A DNA stretch of 64,000 bases. It comes from Molossus alvarezi. Lineage: Eukaryota; Chordata; Mammalia; Chiroptera; Molossidae. The notes under the pieces are model-generated. The model was not told the DNA's origin. It made no database searches and saw only the letters and a program-made list of their open reading frames with translations. The stretch lies in assembly GCA_037176705.1 (NCBI GenBank), contig CM073887.1, forward strand, positions 23,687,501-23,751,500, read 5' to 3'. This document shows, piece by piece, positions 23,309-33,130 of this stretch. Positions within the stretch are counted from its first letter, which is position 1; each line of letters begins with the position of its first letter. The position numbers and the translations under genes are program-made.

Positions 23309-23552
23309 GAAGCCAGTTTCCCAGAGAAAGACGAGTGTCATGACCTCACTTCTATGTGGAATCTAATGAACAAAATAAACTGACCAACAAAATAGAGCCA
23401 GACCCATGGAAGTAGGGAACAGACTGAGGAATCTCAGAGGGAAAGGGGGAGGGAGGGTGAGCAGGAAGAGATTAACCAAAGAATTTACATGCATATATGC
23501 ATCAATATAGACTAGGGTGGTGAAGACCTGGTGGAGGGGTTGGGGGCCTTTG
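23309..23552 (+). repeat. L1 3' fragment
   Basis: Sense-strand 3' end: 'cagagaaagacgagtgtcat', 'gacctcacttctatgtggaa', 'tctaatgaacaaaataaact', 'gaagtagggaacagactgag', 'tttacatgcatatatgcatc', 'gtggtgaagacctggtgg'. Compare the same blocks at 28380-28600 and 35830-36110. No tail or duplication is visible. Confidence 0.75.
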
Positions 23553-24370
23553 CATCCCGCCCAGGATTGCTCAGGCAATGAAGTGTGCGCCACCTCGGGC
23601 CTGAATGTGCCTGGAGCACTCGGGATCCCTGAGCCACGACCAGTGCAATCAGGACACTTCCTGCAGGGGGACACCCAGACCTCCCCCTCTGGACACCCGT
23701 GCCACAAGGAGAGGGCCACAGGTGTCCTCTGCTGCTGCCTCCTCGGTTCACTGGGCAGCCCTTCTCCCGAATATCATCTGCGCAAAGGCAGTGCCTTCCC
23801 AGCCGCAGCACAGCAACAGCCACTCACTGCCCCGGGCCCATCTGGCGAGCTCGAGAGGAGAAACTGCTCAGCCTGGCAGCCTCTCTCCTGCGTGTGGAGG
23901 CCGCGAATGCTCTCCTGGGGGCCACAGCTGAGCTCAGTCTAGAATCCCCTCCCTCGGCCTCTGCCCCGCTGCTGTCCCGTTTCCCTGAGACCATTTTCTC
24001 CCTTTCTTTCTGAATGAGGACGAGCACTCTCCTGGGCCTCTGTTCCCCAACCACGTGAACGTGGAGCTCCCAGGGCTGTCACCCCCGAATGTGCCCAGGG
24101 CACCCCGAGCGGGAGAGATGCCCCAGAGCACTCCCCAGGGAAGATTTTCTTCTCCCCACCATGTGCACAGCTGTGATCCGCCCTGGGGACCAGTGTGTTC
24201 AGGAGAAGGAGAATAAAGAGACAGGGAGATAAAAGAAAACTAAAATGAAAAAAAACCCATATAAATATATGTATATAAGTACATCTACAAACGAATCACT
24301 AAACATAGAGGCAAAAAGACAAGTGGTTCGTTTGGCAGATCCATTTGTTTGTTTAATAACATTTCTTTCC
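23553..24370. other. Unassigned G+C-rich sequence
   Basis: Several overlapping open frames of 65-141 codons on both strands, as expected from G+C content. No domain, no repeat recognised. Confidence 0.4.
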
Positions 24371-24604
24371 TTTTTAAAAAAATTTTTTTTTCTTTATTGA
24401 TATTTTTTAGAGAGAGAGAGAGAGGAAGGGAGAGGGAGAGAGAGATAGAAACATTGATGAGAGAGAACATCAATTGACCGCCTCCTGCATGCCCCCCACT
24501 GGGGGTTTGGCCCACAACCCAGGCATGTGCCCTGACCAGGAATCGAACCCGTGACCTCTTAGTGCATGGATCTACGCTCAACCACTCAGCCACACCAGCC
24601 AGTC
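24371..24604 (-). mobile_element. Ves SINE (AAAATCAATA-tail type)
   Basis: Minus strand: head 'ctggctggtgtggctgagtgg', 'caagaggtcacgggttcgatt' region in reverse, 'ggcacatgcctgggttgtgg', and a long (GA)n tract at 24413-24444 on the plus strand. Weak flanking similarity aataacatttcttt (24356-24369) and aatgatacttcttt (24607-24620). Confidence 0.93.
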
Positions 24605-25982
24605 TCAATGATACTTCTTTAGCCTTATTAATGTGCCAGACCCTGCTCTGATTACCCCATGACAAAGGGATCTGAGTGTGGGAGACAGCACTCTGCTGGG
24701 ATCTCCAGGATGCTCCTATGACTGTGGTTCCAATAGCCCCCACCAACTTCCACCCTAAGACCTTCAGAGGAGAAAGTCCTCTGGAATCGCCCTGTGGGGG
24801 CTCAGTGTCTCCTACAAAGGCCATGGTGGTCACAATTGGATGGGAAGGGACGTGTGCCTGGCCAGAGGCTGAGGACAAGTCATGAGAGCTCCCTCTGGCT
24901 CGATGTCACCTGCTCGGCTCAGCTTCCTCCATGTGGCGCATCAAATCCCCTCAGATCAATAAGACCCGAGTCAAAGAATACACTCCACGCTGCAGCTTAT
25001 ACACAGAGGGTAGCTTAGAGCAGTACTGTGAAGACAGGTGATGTGTAGAAAGCTTATGTAGATGGAAAATGAAAGGATTTCATAATTCAATATTTTCTGA
25101 TATATTAAGGTATTTTTATAGGGCTGTCTGTGCTGTTAACCATAAAGAATATTAACTGATTTCACAGGATTTGAAGAGTAGGTATAAAACAACCATTAAG
25201 CATTATTTTTTTATTAACAAAAATAAAATAAGGTTATGTGTGTACAGTGTGTTTATATTCAGCTTTTATAGATGTACCTGCTGCTTTTGACTCCAGACCA
25301 CTCTCCTTAGCTACACAGACAGATCTCAGGGGCTCTCCCTGTAGGGTGGGTTGGGTCAGGAGAAGACACTTGTTACAAAGAGGGATGATGATGGGAATGA
25401 GGATGATGGTGGAAGTGATATGATAGTGATGATAGTGATGGTAGTGATGGTGGCGATGGTAGATAGTATAATAGAAGATTGGAAATGAGGTAAATCAGTT
25501 ATAACAATCGGCTATTTTCATATTTTTAAACAATATCTTATAATTTTAAGCTCTCAAGGAAAGATTAACTTTCACCATCTGGCCTCAGTTCTTTCTTTCT
25601 TTCTTTTTTTTCCTTCTCTGTTACACCTAGAGGACAGTCCATCTCTCAAAAGTCAAATCATAAAGGTAAATTATTTTATATCTTCAGATTCCAGGGTCAT
25701 TTCAGGATTAAACTAAGACGTGTTCACTCCCAGGCACAGATCACCCTCTTTTGAGGCTTCCTCCAGGAAAGCAACTTGTAATTTATTTATTAGCCTACTA
25801 TCTGCTTGTTAAAGACACTCCCCTCATGATCCTTTCCTTTTGGCCCCCAAGATACTATGGCACTACGACCTAAAGCAAACCAATTACATGCAACAGGGAA
25901 AGGGGTAAACAAAGCTAGAAAGAGAGTCTAGAAATGATGCCTTTGTTGCTTTGCCCCTCTGATAAGAGAGCTTCTACAACAC
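24605..25982. other. Unassigned sequence with microsatellites
   Basis: Holds the GAT/TGA-rich tract at 25384-25465 and a TTTC run at about 25590-25612. Otherwise nothing is recognised. Confidence 0.4.
25384..25465. repeat. (TGA)n/(TGG) imperfect microsatellite
   Basis: Imperfect GATGAT, GTGATG and GATGGT units over about 80 bp (for example 'gatagtgatggtagtgatgg'). Likely length-variable. Confidence 0.9.
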
Positions 25983-26112
25983 CCATTCATTCATTCCTCA
26001 TTCATTCGACAAGTATTTACTCCAAGCACAGTGGACAAGGTCCTGGGGGGAAATGGAAAACCAAAGATTCCCATCCTTCCCTGAAGGACCTTAGACTCCA
26101 GAAGACATAATA
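25983..26112 (-). repeat. LINE-2 3' end relic
   Basis: Antisense L2 tail: 'attcattcattcctcattca', 'ttcgacaagtatttactcca', 'agcacagtggacaaggtcct', 'ccctgaaggaccttagactc'. It matches the reverse of the L2 3' end. Confidence 0.55.
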
Positions 26113-26294
26113 AAGAGAATATTCCCGATGGAAAGAACAGCCAGGGCAGGGAGGGCCCTACACACCCCAGGAATAGGGAAGGAAAGATGAAGCAGTTGCT
26201 GGAGTATGATTTTCTGAATGCTCTATGGGAATTCTTTTAAGATCTCCTTTAAGAACTACAGGATTTCATAATAACTAAGAGGCTAGAAGGATGT

Positions 26295-26468
26295 TTCTCA
26301 TGTGAGTCCATGGACTAATGGCATTACAATCACCGAGCAGTTATTAAAAAGGCAGATCCTGGGATCCCACTGCAGGCCTACTCAGTCAGAATTTCTTTTT
26401 GGAGGGGAAGGGGTATGAGATCAGGGTGCCTGCTTTATGAACATGCCCCATAGTAATTCTGCTGCACA
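26295..26468 (+). repeat. MER20-like hAT relic
   Basis: Order fits MER20: 'gtttctcatgtgagtccatg', 'ggcattacaatcaccgagca', 'ttaaaaaggcagatcctggg', 'ctgcaggcctactcagtcag', 'aatttctttttggagggg'. The 3' inverted repeat is decayed and no 8-bp duplication was found. Confidence 0.65.
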
Positions 26469-26892
26469 CAAAATCGCTAAGCAAAAAATAAGGAAGGAGA
26501 TAAAAAAAAATAGAGAATAGAGAAGGGTGTTTTATGACCAAGGTATGAAAATGAAGATGCCAAGAAACAGTTAAATAGAGATTGTGTTTAAATAGTAGAA
26601 CATTTGAAAAATTGGACTGGGACCAAGAGACCTGGTTCTAGTATTGACAAGCTCAACGGCCTTCACCATCTCACTTCCTTCCCTGAAGGATGCAGCCCCT
26701 TCCTCTGTAAACTGAAGGGAATGGTCCAGATCTGCACCATCCAACACAGTGGCTACCAGCCATGTGAGAATACTGGGCCCTTGGAATGCGCTGTTCTGAA
26801 CTGAGATGTGATGCCAGTGAAATACATGCCAGGTTTGAAAGACTTTGTGTAAAATAAAGAATGTAAGATGCCCCAATAAAAACAAACAAAAA

Positions 26893-28672
26893 AATCCCAT
26901 TTATCATTGCAAAAACAAAAAAAATAAAATAAAATACCTAGGAATAAACTTAACCAAGGAGGGAAAAGACCTGTTCTCAGAAAACTACAGAACATTAAAA
27001 CAAGAATATAGGAAGATATAAAAAAGTGGAAACATATACCATATTCATGGACTGGGAAAATCAACACCATTAAAATGTTCATACTACTCAAAGCAATCTA
27101 CAGATTCAATGCAATCCCTATTAAAGTAACAACAGCATATTTCACAGATCTAGAACAAATACTCCTAAAGTTTATATGGAACCATAAAAGACCCAAAATA
27201 GCCACAGCAATTCTAAAAAAGAATAACAAAGTGGGAAGGATTACAATATCAGATTTCAAGTTATACTACAAAGCCATTATAATCAAAACAGCCTGGTACT
27301 GGTACAAGAACAGGCATATAGAGCAATGGAACAGAACAGAGAACCTAGATATTGACCCAAGACAGTATACACAATTAATATTTGACAAAGAAGTTAAGAG
27401 TATACAATGGAGGAAAGACAGTCTCTTCAATAAATGGTGTTAGAAAAATTGGACAGCTACATGGAAAAAAATGAAACTAGACCATCAACTTACACCATAC
27501 ACAAGAATAAACTCAAAATGGATAAAAGACTTAAATGTAATTTGTGAAACCATAAAAATCCTAGAAGAAAATGTAGGCAACACAATTTCAGACATTATAC
27601 GCAACAGAAATTTCACTGATACATCATCTAAGGCAACAGAAACAAAGGAAAAAATGAACACATGGGACTACATCAAACTAAAAAGCTGCACAGCAAAAGA
27701 AACCAGCATCAAAATGAAAAGGGAACCCATTCTCTGCGAGAACATATTTCCCAATGATACATCAGATAAGGTGTTAATATCCAAAATATACAACTCAACA
27801 AAAGGAAGATGGATAATCTAATTAAAATGGACAGAGGACCTGAACAGACACTTCTCCAAATGACCAGGAGACATAAAAAAATGCTCGACTTCTCTAAATA
27901 TCAGAGAGATGCAAATTAAAGCAACTGAGATATCACCTCACACCTGCCAGAATAGTACCATCAACAAATCCTCAAACAACAAGTGCTGGAGAGGATGTGG
28001 AGAAGAGGATACTCTAACACACTACTTGCGGGAATACAGACTGGTGCAGCCACTATGGAAGAAACATGGTATTTCTTCAAAAAATTAAAAACTCAACAGC
28101 CATTTGACCCAGTGATCCCACTTCTTGAAATATACCCTAAGAAGCCTGAAACACCAAACAAAAAGAATATATGTACCCCCATGTTCATAGCAGCACTATT
28201 TACAATAGCTAAGGTCTGGAAACAGCCCAAGTGCCCATCAGTAGATGAGTGGATAAAAAGCTTTGGTACATTTACACAATGGAATATTATGCGGCTTTAA
28301 GAAAGAAAGATCTCTCACCCTTTGAGACAACAAGGAGGGACAGGAGAGTATTATGCTAAGCAAAATAAACCAGTCAGCGAAAGACAAGGAGCACATGATC
28401 TCACTTATTTATGGAATATAATGAACAAAATAAGCTGTCAACCAAAAGAGATCCAGAGTCATGGAAATAGGGAACAGACTAACAAACAGAGAGTTGAGGG
28501 GTGTGGGAGGGGGGAGATAAATCAAAGAACTTACATGCACATATCCACATGCAATGGACACAGACACTAGGTTGGAGAAAACAGGAGGAGGTAGGAGTGG
28601 GAAGGTGGAGGTCAATGGGAAAAAAATGGGGTCATCTGTAGTACTTTCAACAATAAAAAATAATTAAATAAA
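26893..28672 (+). mobile_element. 5'-truncated L1: ORF2 C-terminus plus 3' untranslated region
   Basis: Starts in ORF2 after the reverse-transcriptase core ('cctaggaataaacttaacca'). It runs through the ORF2 C-terminal region: frame 27075-27443 contains [15 protein letters not shown] and [17 protein letters not shown], and frame 27471-27821 contains [10 protein letters not shown]. Then come the 3' end ('gatgagtggataaaaagctt'), the untranslated region and a poly(A)-like end 'caataaaaaataattaaata'. Frames are interrupted by stops and shifts. Endonuclease and catalytic core are missing, so it is a dead copy. It sits inside the hAT element, so it is younger than that. Confidence 0.93.
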
Positions 28673-28685
28673 AAAAATGTCCAAG

Positions 28686-28882
28686 CCCTGGCCTGTTTGC
28701 TAAGTGGTTAGAACATTGGCTCGCGGACCAGAGAGTCCCTGGTTGGGGTTTTGCCGGTGGCAACCAGTCAATGTCTCTCTCTCACATCCATGTTTCTCTC
28801 TCTCTCTCTCTTCCTCCTTCTCTCCCTCCAGCTCTATCTGAAGATAAATGCAAAAATATCCTCGGGTGAGGATAAAAAAAAA
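28686..28882 (+). mobile_element. Ves SINE with internal deletion
   Basis: Head 'ccctggcctgtttgctaagt' to 'gcggaccagagagtccctgg', then straight to 'ttggggttttgccggtggca'. About 50 bp of the middle (the box-B region and 'gggcacgtacctcggttgca' equivalent) is gone. The tail 'aaatatcctcgggtgaggat' is intact. It lies immediately 3' of the L1 tail. Confidence 0.92.
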
Positions 28883-28996
28883 AGGAAAATGATAATATTT
28901 TGGATATAGTGGGTTAAATACAATTAAGTTCAATTGAAATTAATTTTACCTATTTTTTTTACTTTTTAATGTGGCTACTAGAAAGTTGAAATTACG

Positions 28997-29224
28997 CCCT
29001 ACTGGTTTGGCTCAGTGGTTAGAGCATCAGCCCGCGGACCGGAGAGTCCCAGGTTCAGTTCCCACTAAGGGTACGTACCTCGGTTGCAGTTTGTCCCCAG
29101 CCCGGGTTGGGGTCGTGTGGGTGGCAACCACTCGATGTGTCTCTCTCACATGGGTGTTTCTCTCTCTCTCTCTTCCTCCCACTCTCCCTCCCGCTCTATC
29201 TGAAAATAAATGAAAAAAAAAAAA
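28997..29224 (+). mobile_element. Ves SINE in hAT element
   Basis: 'ccctactggtttggctcagt', 'gcggaccggagagtcccagg', 'ttcagttcccactaagggta', 'cgtacctcggttgcagtttg' and tail 'ctctatctgaaaataaatga' plus A15. The usual 'tatcctcgggtgaggat' end is missing. Flanking duplication aaagttgaaattac (28982-28995) and aaagttaaaattac (29225-29238) lies within hAT sequence. Confidence 0.95.
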
Positions 29225-29316
29225 AAAGTTAAAATTACACATGTGACTTGTATGTATGGCTTGTTGGATATTTTGACATGATATATGACGTGATGTTGGA
29301 TGGCACTGGTCTAGAT

Positions 29317-29796
29317 GATCTCTAATCCAGCATTAGACATTTGTGCAATTTTTAGATAGATTAATGGAGAATTGACAGAAGTGCCACTTGAATTGGTCCT
29401 GGATCAGAGCTTTGGTCCCTGGTCAGAAGTCAGTCAACTTCTAGCAAGAAGTTCTGCTCACCTGGAGCAGGAGGAAGCTGCAGAGAGGAGATAAACTGAA
29501 GAGCTGAGACATAGAACAACCTCAAACACTTTCTATAATGCATTTGGGCAGTGTTTAGCCTTTTTAAATTTATTTTATTTATTTTTATTTTTATTTTTAT
29601 TTTTTTACCTTGACATAATAAAGCTTTAATAAAATATGGGAAAATTACATTGAGGGAGATAATTATTCTAACATAAAATTTAAAGGGAACTTAATTTCTT
29701 ATTCTGCATGTTTAGTACTTTAAGATTAGTGTCATTAATGTCCTTTTTTCTCATTGAGAGAGGATACATAAAAATATTCAACCCTCTCCAATTTGT
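29317..29796. other. Unassigned sequence with (TTTTA)n
   Basis: A TTTTA/TTTAT repeat lies at 29569-29606. The remainder is not recognised. Confidence 0.4.
29569..29606. repeat. (TTTTA)n microsatellite
   Basis: Runs of 'tttatttttatttttatttt', equivalent to an A-rich pentamer repeat on the minus strand. It could be an old retroposon tail, but no retroposon body is adjacent. Confidence 0.85.
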
Positions 29797-30014
29797 TTTC
29801 TTTTTTTTTTTTAATTTATTTTTTTTGTTACAGATGTTTCTTCTCCCCCTCACCCCACCCCCGCTGATTTCCTCCCTCTCCCTGCCCTGTCCCCAGCTTT
29901 GTTGTCCATGTCCATTGTTCATGCATACATGCATATAAGTTCTGTAGTTTATCTCTCCCCCACCAACCCCGTTCTGGGGATTGTCAGTCTGTACCCTTCT
30001 TCCACGTCTCTGGG
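29797..30014 (-). mobile_element. L1 3' untranslated end (minus part of an inverted L1)
   Basis: Minus strand carries the L1 3' end, with its A-rich tail at about 29797-29826 (plus-strand T run) and the body at 29827-30010, including antisense 'ttcatgcatacatgcatata' and 'tacccttcttccacgtctct'. It joins at about 30014 to ORF2 sequence in the opposite direction. This is the layout produced by twin priming. Confidence 0.85.
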
Positions 30015-30457
30015 ACTACCCAAAGCAATATGCTCAATTAATATTTGACAAAAGTGGCAAAAGTATACAGTGGAGTAAAGACAGCTTCTTTAATAAATAG
30101 TGTTGGGAAATTGGACAGCTATATGCAAAAAAAAAGGAAACTAGACCATCAACTTAAACCATACACAAGAATAAACTCAAAATGGATAAAAGACTTAAAT
30201 GTAATTTGTGAAACCAAAAAATCCTAGAAGAAAATGTAGGCAACACAATTTCAGACATCATATGCAGCAGAATTTTCACTGATACATCACCTAAGGCAAC
30301 AGAAACAAAGGAGAAAATGAACACATGGGACTACCTCAAACTAAAAATCTTCTGCACAGCAAAAGATACAATCATCAAAATGGAAATACAACCCACTGAA
30401 TGGGAGAGCATAATTGCCAATGATATATCAGATAAGGGGTTAATTTCCGATATATAT
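30015..30457 (+). mobile_element. L1 ORF2 segment, inverted 5' part of the same insertion
   Basis: Plus-strand ORF2 C-terminal text: 'gctcaattaatatttgacaa', 'cagcttctttaataaatagt', 'accatacacaagaataaact', 'gatataccag'-like 'gatatatcagataaggggtt'. The reading frame is broken ([16 protein letters not shown] is still readable at about 30165-30215). It ends where a SINE has inserted. Confidence 0.85.
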
Positions 30458-30462
30458 AGCCT

Positions 30463-30709
30463 TTTTTTTTTTTTTTATCCTCATCCGAGGACATTTTTCC
30501 AATTTTTGTACAGATAGAGTGGTAGGGAGAGAGAGAGAGAGAGAGAGAAACATTGACGTGAAAGGGACACATCGAGTGGTTGCCACCCGCACGACCAACC
30601 AGGGCCGGGGCCAAACTGCAACCGAAGAACATGCCCTTAGCGGGAACCGAACCCGGGTCTCTCCGGACCGCAGGCCGACGCTCTAACCGCTGAGCCAAAC
30701 CGGCCAGGG
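30463..30709 (-). mobile_element. Ves SINE, young-looking
   Basis: Minus strand: 'ccctggccggtttggctcag', 'cggttagagcgtcggcctgc', 'ggtccggagagacccgggtt' region, tail equivalent to 'tcctcggatgaggataaaaa'. Exact flanking repeat tatatagcctttttt at 30453 and 30711. Few differences from the other copies of its type. Confidence 0.96.
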
Positions 30710-30726
30710 CTATATAGCCTTTTTTT

Positions 30727-30943
30727 AAAGATTTTTTTTAAATTGATTTTTAGAGAGAGAGGAAGGGAGAGGGAGAGAGAGAGAAACATTGATGTGAGAG
30801 TGAAACATCAATCGGCTGCTTCCTGTATGCCTCCTACCAGGATGGAGCTTGCAACCCAGCCATGTGCGTTGACTGGGAATGGAACCAGCAACCTTTCAGT
30901 GCATGGGACAACGCCCAACGAACTGAGCCACACAGGCCAGGGC
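30727..30943 (-). mobile_element. Ves SINE (AAAATCAAT-tail type)
   Basis: Minus strand head 'ccctggcctgtgtggctcag', 'cccatgcactgaaaggttgc', tail equivalent to 'ctctctctaaaaatcaattt'. It is the middle of three consecutive minus-strand SINEs. Its own flanking repeat is not evident. Confidence 0.93.
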
Positions 30944-30961
30944 TGTTTAATCATTAAAAAA

Positions 30962-31173
30962 CATTTTTTTTTCTTTATTGATTTCAGAGAGAGAGGAAGG
31001 GGAAGGGGGAGAGAGATAGAAACATCAATGAACGAGAACATCAATTGGCCAGTCCTGCACACCGCCCACTGGGGACCTGGTCCACAACCTGGGCATGTTC
31101 CCTGACCGGGAATTAAACCAGTGACCTCTTGGTGCATGGGATGACTCTCAAGCACTGAGCCACACTGGCCGAG
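30962..31173 (-). mobile_element. Ves SINE (AAAATCAAT-tail type)
   Basis: Minus strand head 'cggccagtgtggctcagtgc', 'caccaagaggtcactggttt', 'gggaacatgcccaggttgtg', (CT)n and an A-rich end. Flanks ctgtttaatcatt (30943-30955) and ctgtttggtcatt (31174-31186) fit a duplication with two mismatches. Confidence 0.93.
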
Positions 31174-31186
31174 CTGTTTGGTCATT

Positions 31187-31589
31187 TTTAAACCTTTGTG
31201 GTCATTTACCATTCCTGGGCATTTTGTTAGATTTCCTCTGATCTCTGGTCAGCACACTCCTGAAGGTTTTCTGGACAATCTGACATTCCTAGAGTGATAT
31301 TTTGAAGTGAGTTTTCTTTCTGTGCAGACTTCGTCTTGAAGACCATATGGACTATACTGAATATTAGACATCTTCTTTTGACTTGCCAATAATAAAAATA
31401 AATTTTATTTTTCTCTCTTTCATAGGAATGAAAATAAATGTTTTAAAATTTCAACTCTGCCTTTGCTAACTGGACTGTGTTAAGTATGCCTAAAATAAAC
31501 AGATCCGCTTCCTAGAAAGTTCTCATACACTCCTAAGTCGCCAGGATTTTGCCTTACATTTCTAATACTTATCGCTCTCCCATTCATCT
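31187..31589. other. Unassigned sequence
   Basis: A+T-rich, no recognisable repeat or gene. Confidence 0.4.
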
Positions 31590-32475
31590 TGGCATTTCTG
31601 TCCCTCCTTCCAGACCCCAGTTATTCCTCTCTTGATTCTCCTGCAACCTCACTGGCTTTCTTCTCAGTGTCCTTTACTGGGTCCTCCTGCTAGAATGCCC
31701 TGAGCCTCAGGACAGTCCCATCCTCTTCCGTGTCGATCTCCACACCCTCGGTGATCTTGTGCAGTCTTGAGGGCTTACAGTACACCTGTGTATCAGTAAC
31801 AGCAAACTCTCATCTCCAGATTGCACCTCCCCCTCAGCTCCACATTTGTATCCACCACCTACTCACACATGTCACTGGTCACCTGCATGCCTAATGAGCA
31901 CCACAAAGTGAACAGTCCAAGCTGAAGTCTGGTCTTCCCCACTGATCTACTCATCCCAGAGTCCCCCTGTCTTGGCAGAATTCGCGGAGTCACCTTTGAC
32001 TCCTTTCTCTAACATATCCTCTATCCTATTGATCTGCAAAGCCTGTTGGCTGTCCCTCCAATATATCAAGCATCTCGCCACTTTCCACTGCTCTTCCTGG
32101 TGTAAGAAGCCACCATCTTATCCGGAGGCAGTAGCCTCCTGACTGGTCGGCTTGCACCCTCGCCCTTTACACACTGAGCTCAATAGGGCAGCCAGAGGAA
32201 GCCTTTTGAAATGAAAATGATGTAAATGAGATTAGGCCACTACTCTGCTCACTCAGAACACTTTACAGTGACCTAAGATCTCCTACAAGGTCTGGCCTTT
32301 ACTGTTTATTTCTTTCACAAAACTTGACATAGTAAATATTTCCTTTATTATCTGTTTCTTTCCACTAGAATATAAGGTCTTGAAGGCAGGGACTTTGTTT
32401 TGCTTAGGCCGAATTTTCAACAGATAAGCCAGTGCAAATAGTTTTAAGTACAGTATTGAATGAGTAGAAGGTGTT
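31590..32475 (+). repeat. LINE-2 3' region
   Basis: Sense L2 order is clear: 'agtgaacagtccaagctgaa', 'gagtcacctttgactccttt', 'cctcctgactggtcggcttg', 'gggcagccagaggaagcctt', 'gagattaggccactactctg', 'ctcctacaaggtctggcctt', then 'agaatataaggtcttgaagg' with 'cagggactttgttttgctt'. A segment between 'tctggcc' and the tail is deleted. Non-functional. Confidence 0.65.
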
Positions 32476-32639
32476 CATAAAGTGAGTCAGAAGATGAGTG
32501 AGCGGTGAAATCGGTTGGTGCACACATGCCTGAAGTTGCATTTACAACCCTGGGAACCCAGAAACCTCTTTGCTTGGGCTCATGTGTCAGGAAGGGGGCT
32601 TTATGGGAGTAGAGCATGATCATGCCTTTCTCCTTTTCT

Positions 32640-33130
32640 CTCGTCTAGACCTGTATTCATTCAACTGGCATGCACTGATGTGGGCTTCCACTGTGCTGCA
32701 CATGGGGAACATACTCATGGTCTCCCATGAGCTGTTGTTTACCCAGAAGACCTTAGAAACATATGACCTTAGAAATGAGGGAAGTGGTGGTGCAGAGATG
32801 TATCTGGGGGGGCAGTGAGCTCCACACAGGGAAACCGTGGGAGGCCAGGGAAGACTTCTCCAAAGGGAGGCAACGGAACCAAGTCTAGAAGATAAAGAGG
32901 AAGTCTTCATACAGACAAAAATAGAAGCACTCAGGAAAACAGGACCGGAGGACAGGAGACAGCATGGCACTTAGAGGGACTACAAGTTGTTGGGAATCCC
33001 ACGGTCCAAACAAAGCATCAGAGAGCTGAGAGACATAAAGCAAGAGAGATCATCAAACATCATCGGGGGCTTGTTGGTACATTGGGTCTTCATTCTCCAA
33101 GCCATACAAAGGCTTGTTAAGCAAGAGGTT
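32640..33130 (-). repeat. Probable LINE-2 relic
   Basis: Antisense L2-like: 'attcattcaactggcatgca' at the tail, 'gaagacttctccaaagggag' and 'cttcattctccaagccatac' inside. It would be opposed to the L2 at 31590-32475. Diverged; moderate to low support. Confidence 0.4.

Larger units (their letters stand above)
26732..29308. mobile_element. hAT-type MER element split by L1 and two Ves SINEs
   Basis: Ends 'ctgcaccatccaac' and, reversed, 'cagtgccatccaac' form terminal inverted repeats. Flanks gtccagat (26724-26731) and gtctagat (29309-29316) are an 8-bp duplication with one mismatch, as expected for hAT. Its own sequence survives at 26732-26890 ('cagtggctaccagccatgtg'), 28888-28994 ('gtggctactagaaagttg') and 29239-29308, about 335 bp in total. 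I know this as a common mammalian MER element (MER3/MER33 group), but the exact name is unsure. Confidence 0.8.

Noticed and set aside
24411..24452. GA-rich tract as a regulatory GAGA array
   Set aside because: It is the CT tract of a minus-strand Ves SINE.
24285..24878. 197-codon minus-strand frame
   Set aside because: Its middle is the translated Ves SINE (24371-24604).
27075..27821. L1 ORF2 frames as a functional retrotransposon
   Set aside because: Only the C-terminal part is present; endonuclease and reverse-transcriptase core are missing and the frame is broken.
30463..30709. tRNA gene suggested by A- and B-box-like words
   Set aside because: These belong to the SINE head; no cloverleaf with proper acceptor stem, and the element has a SINE tail and target duplication.
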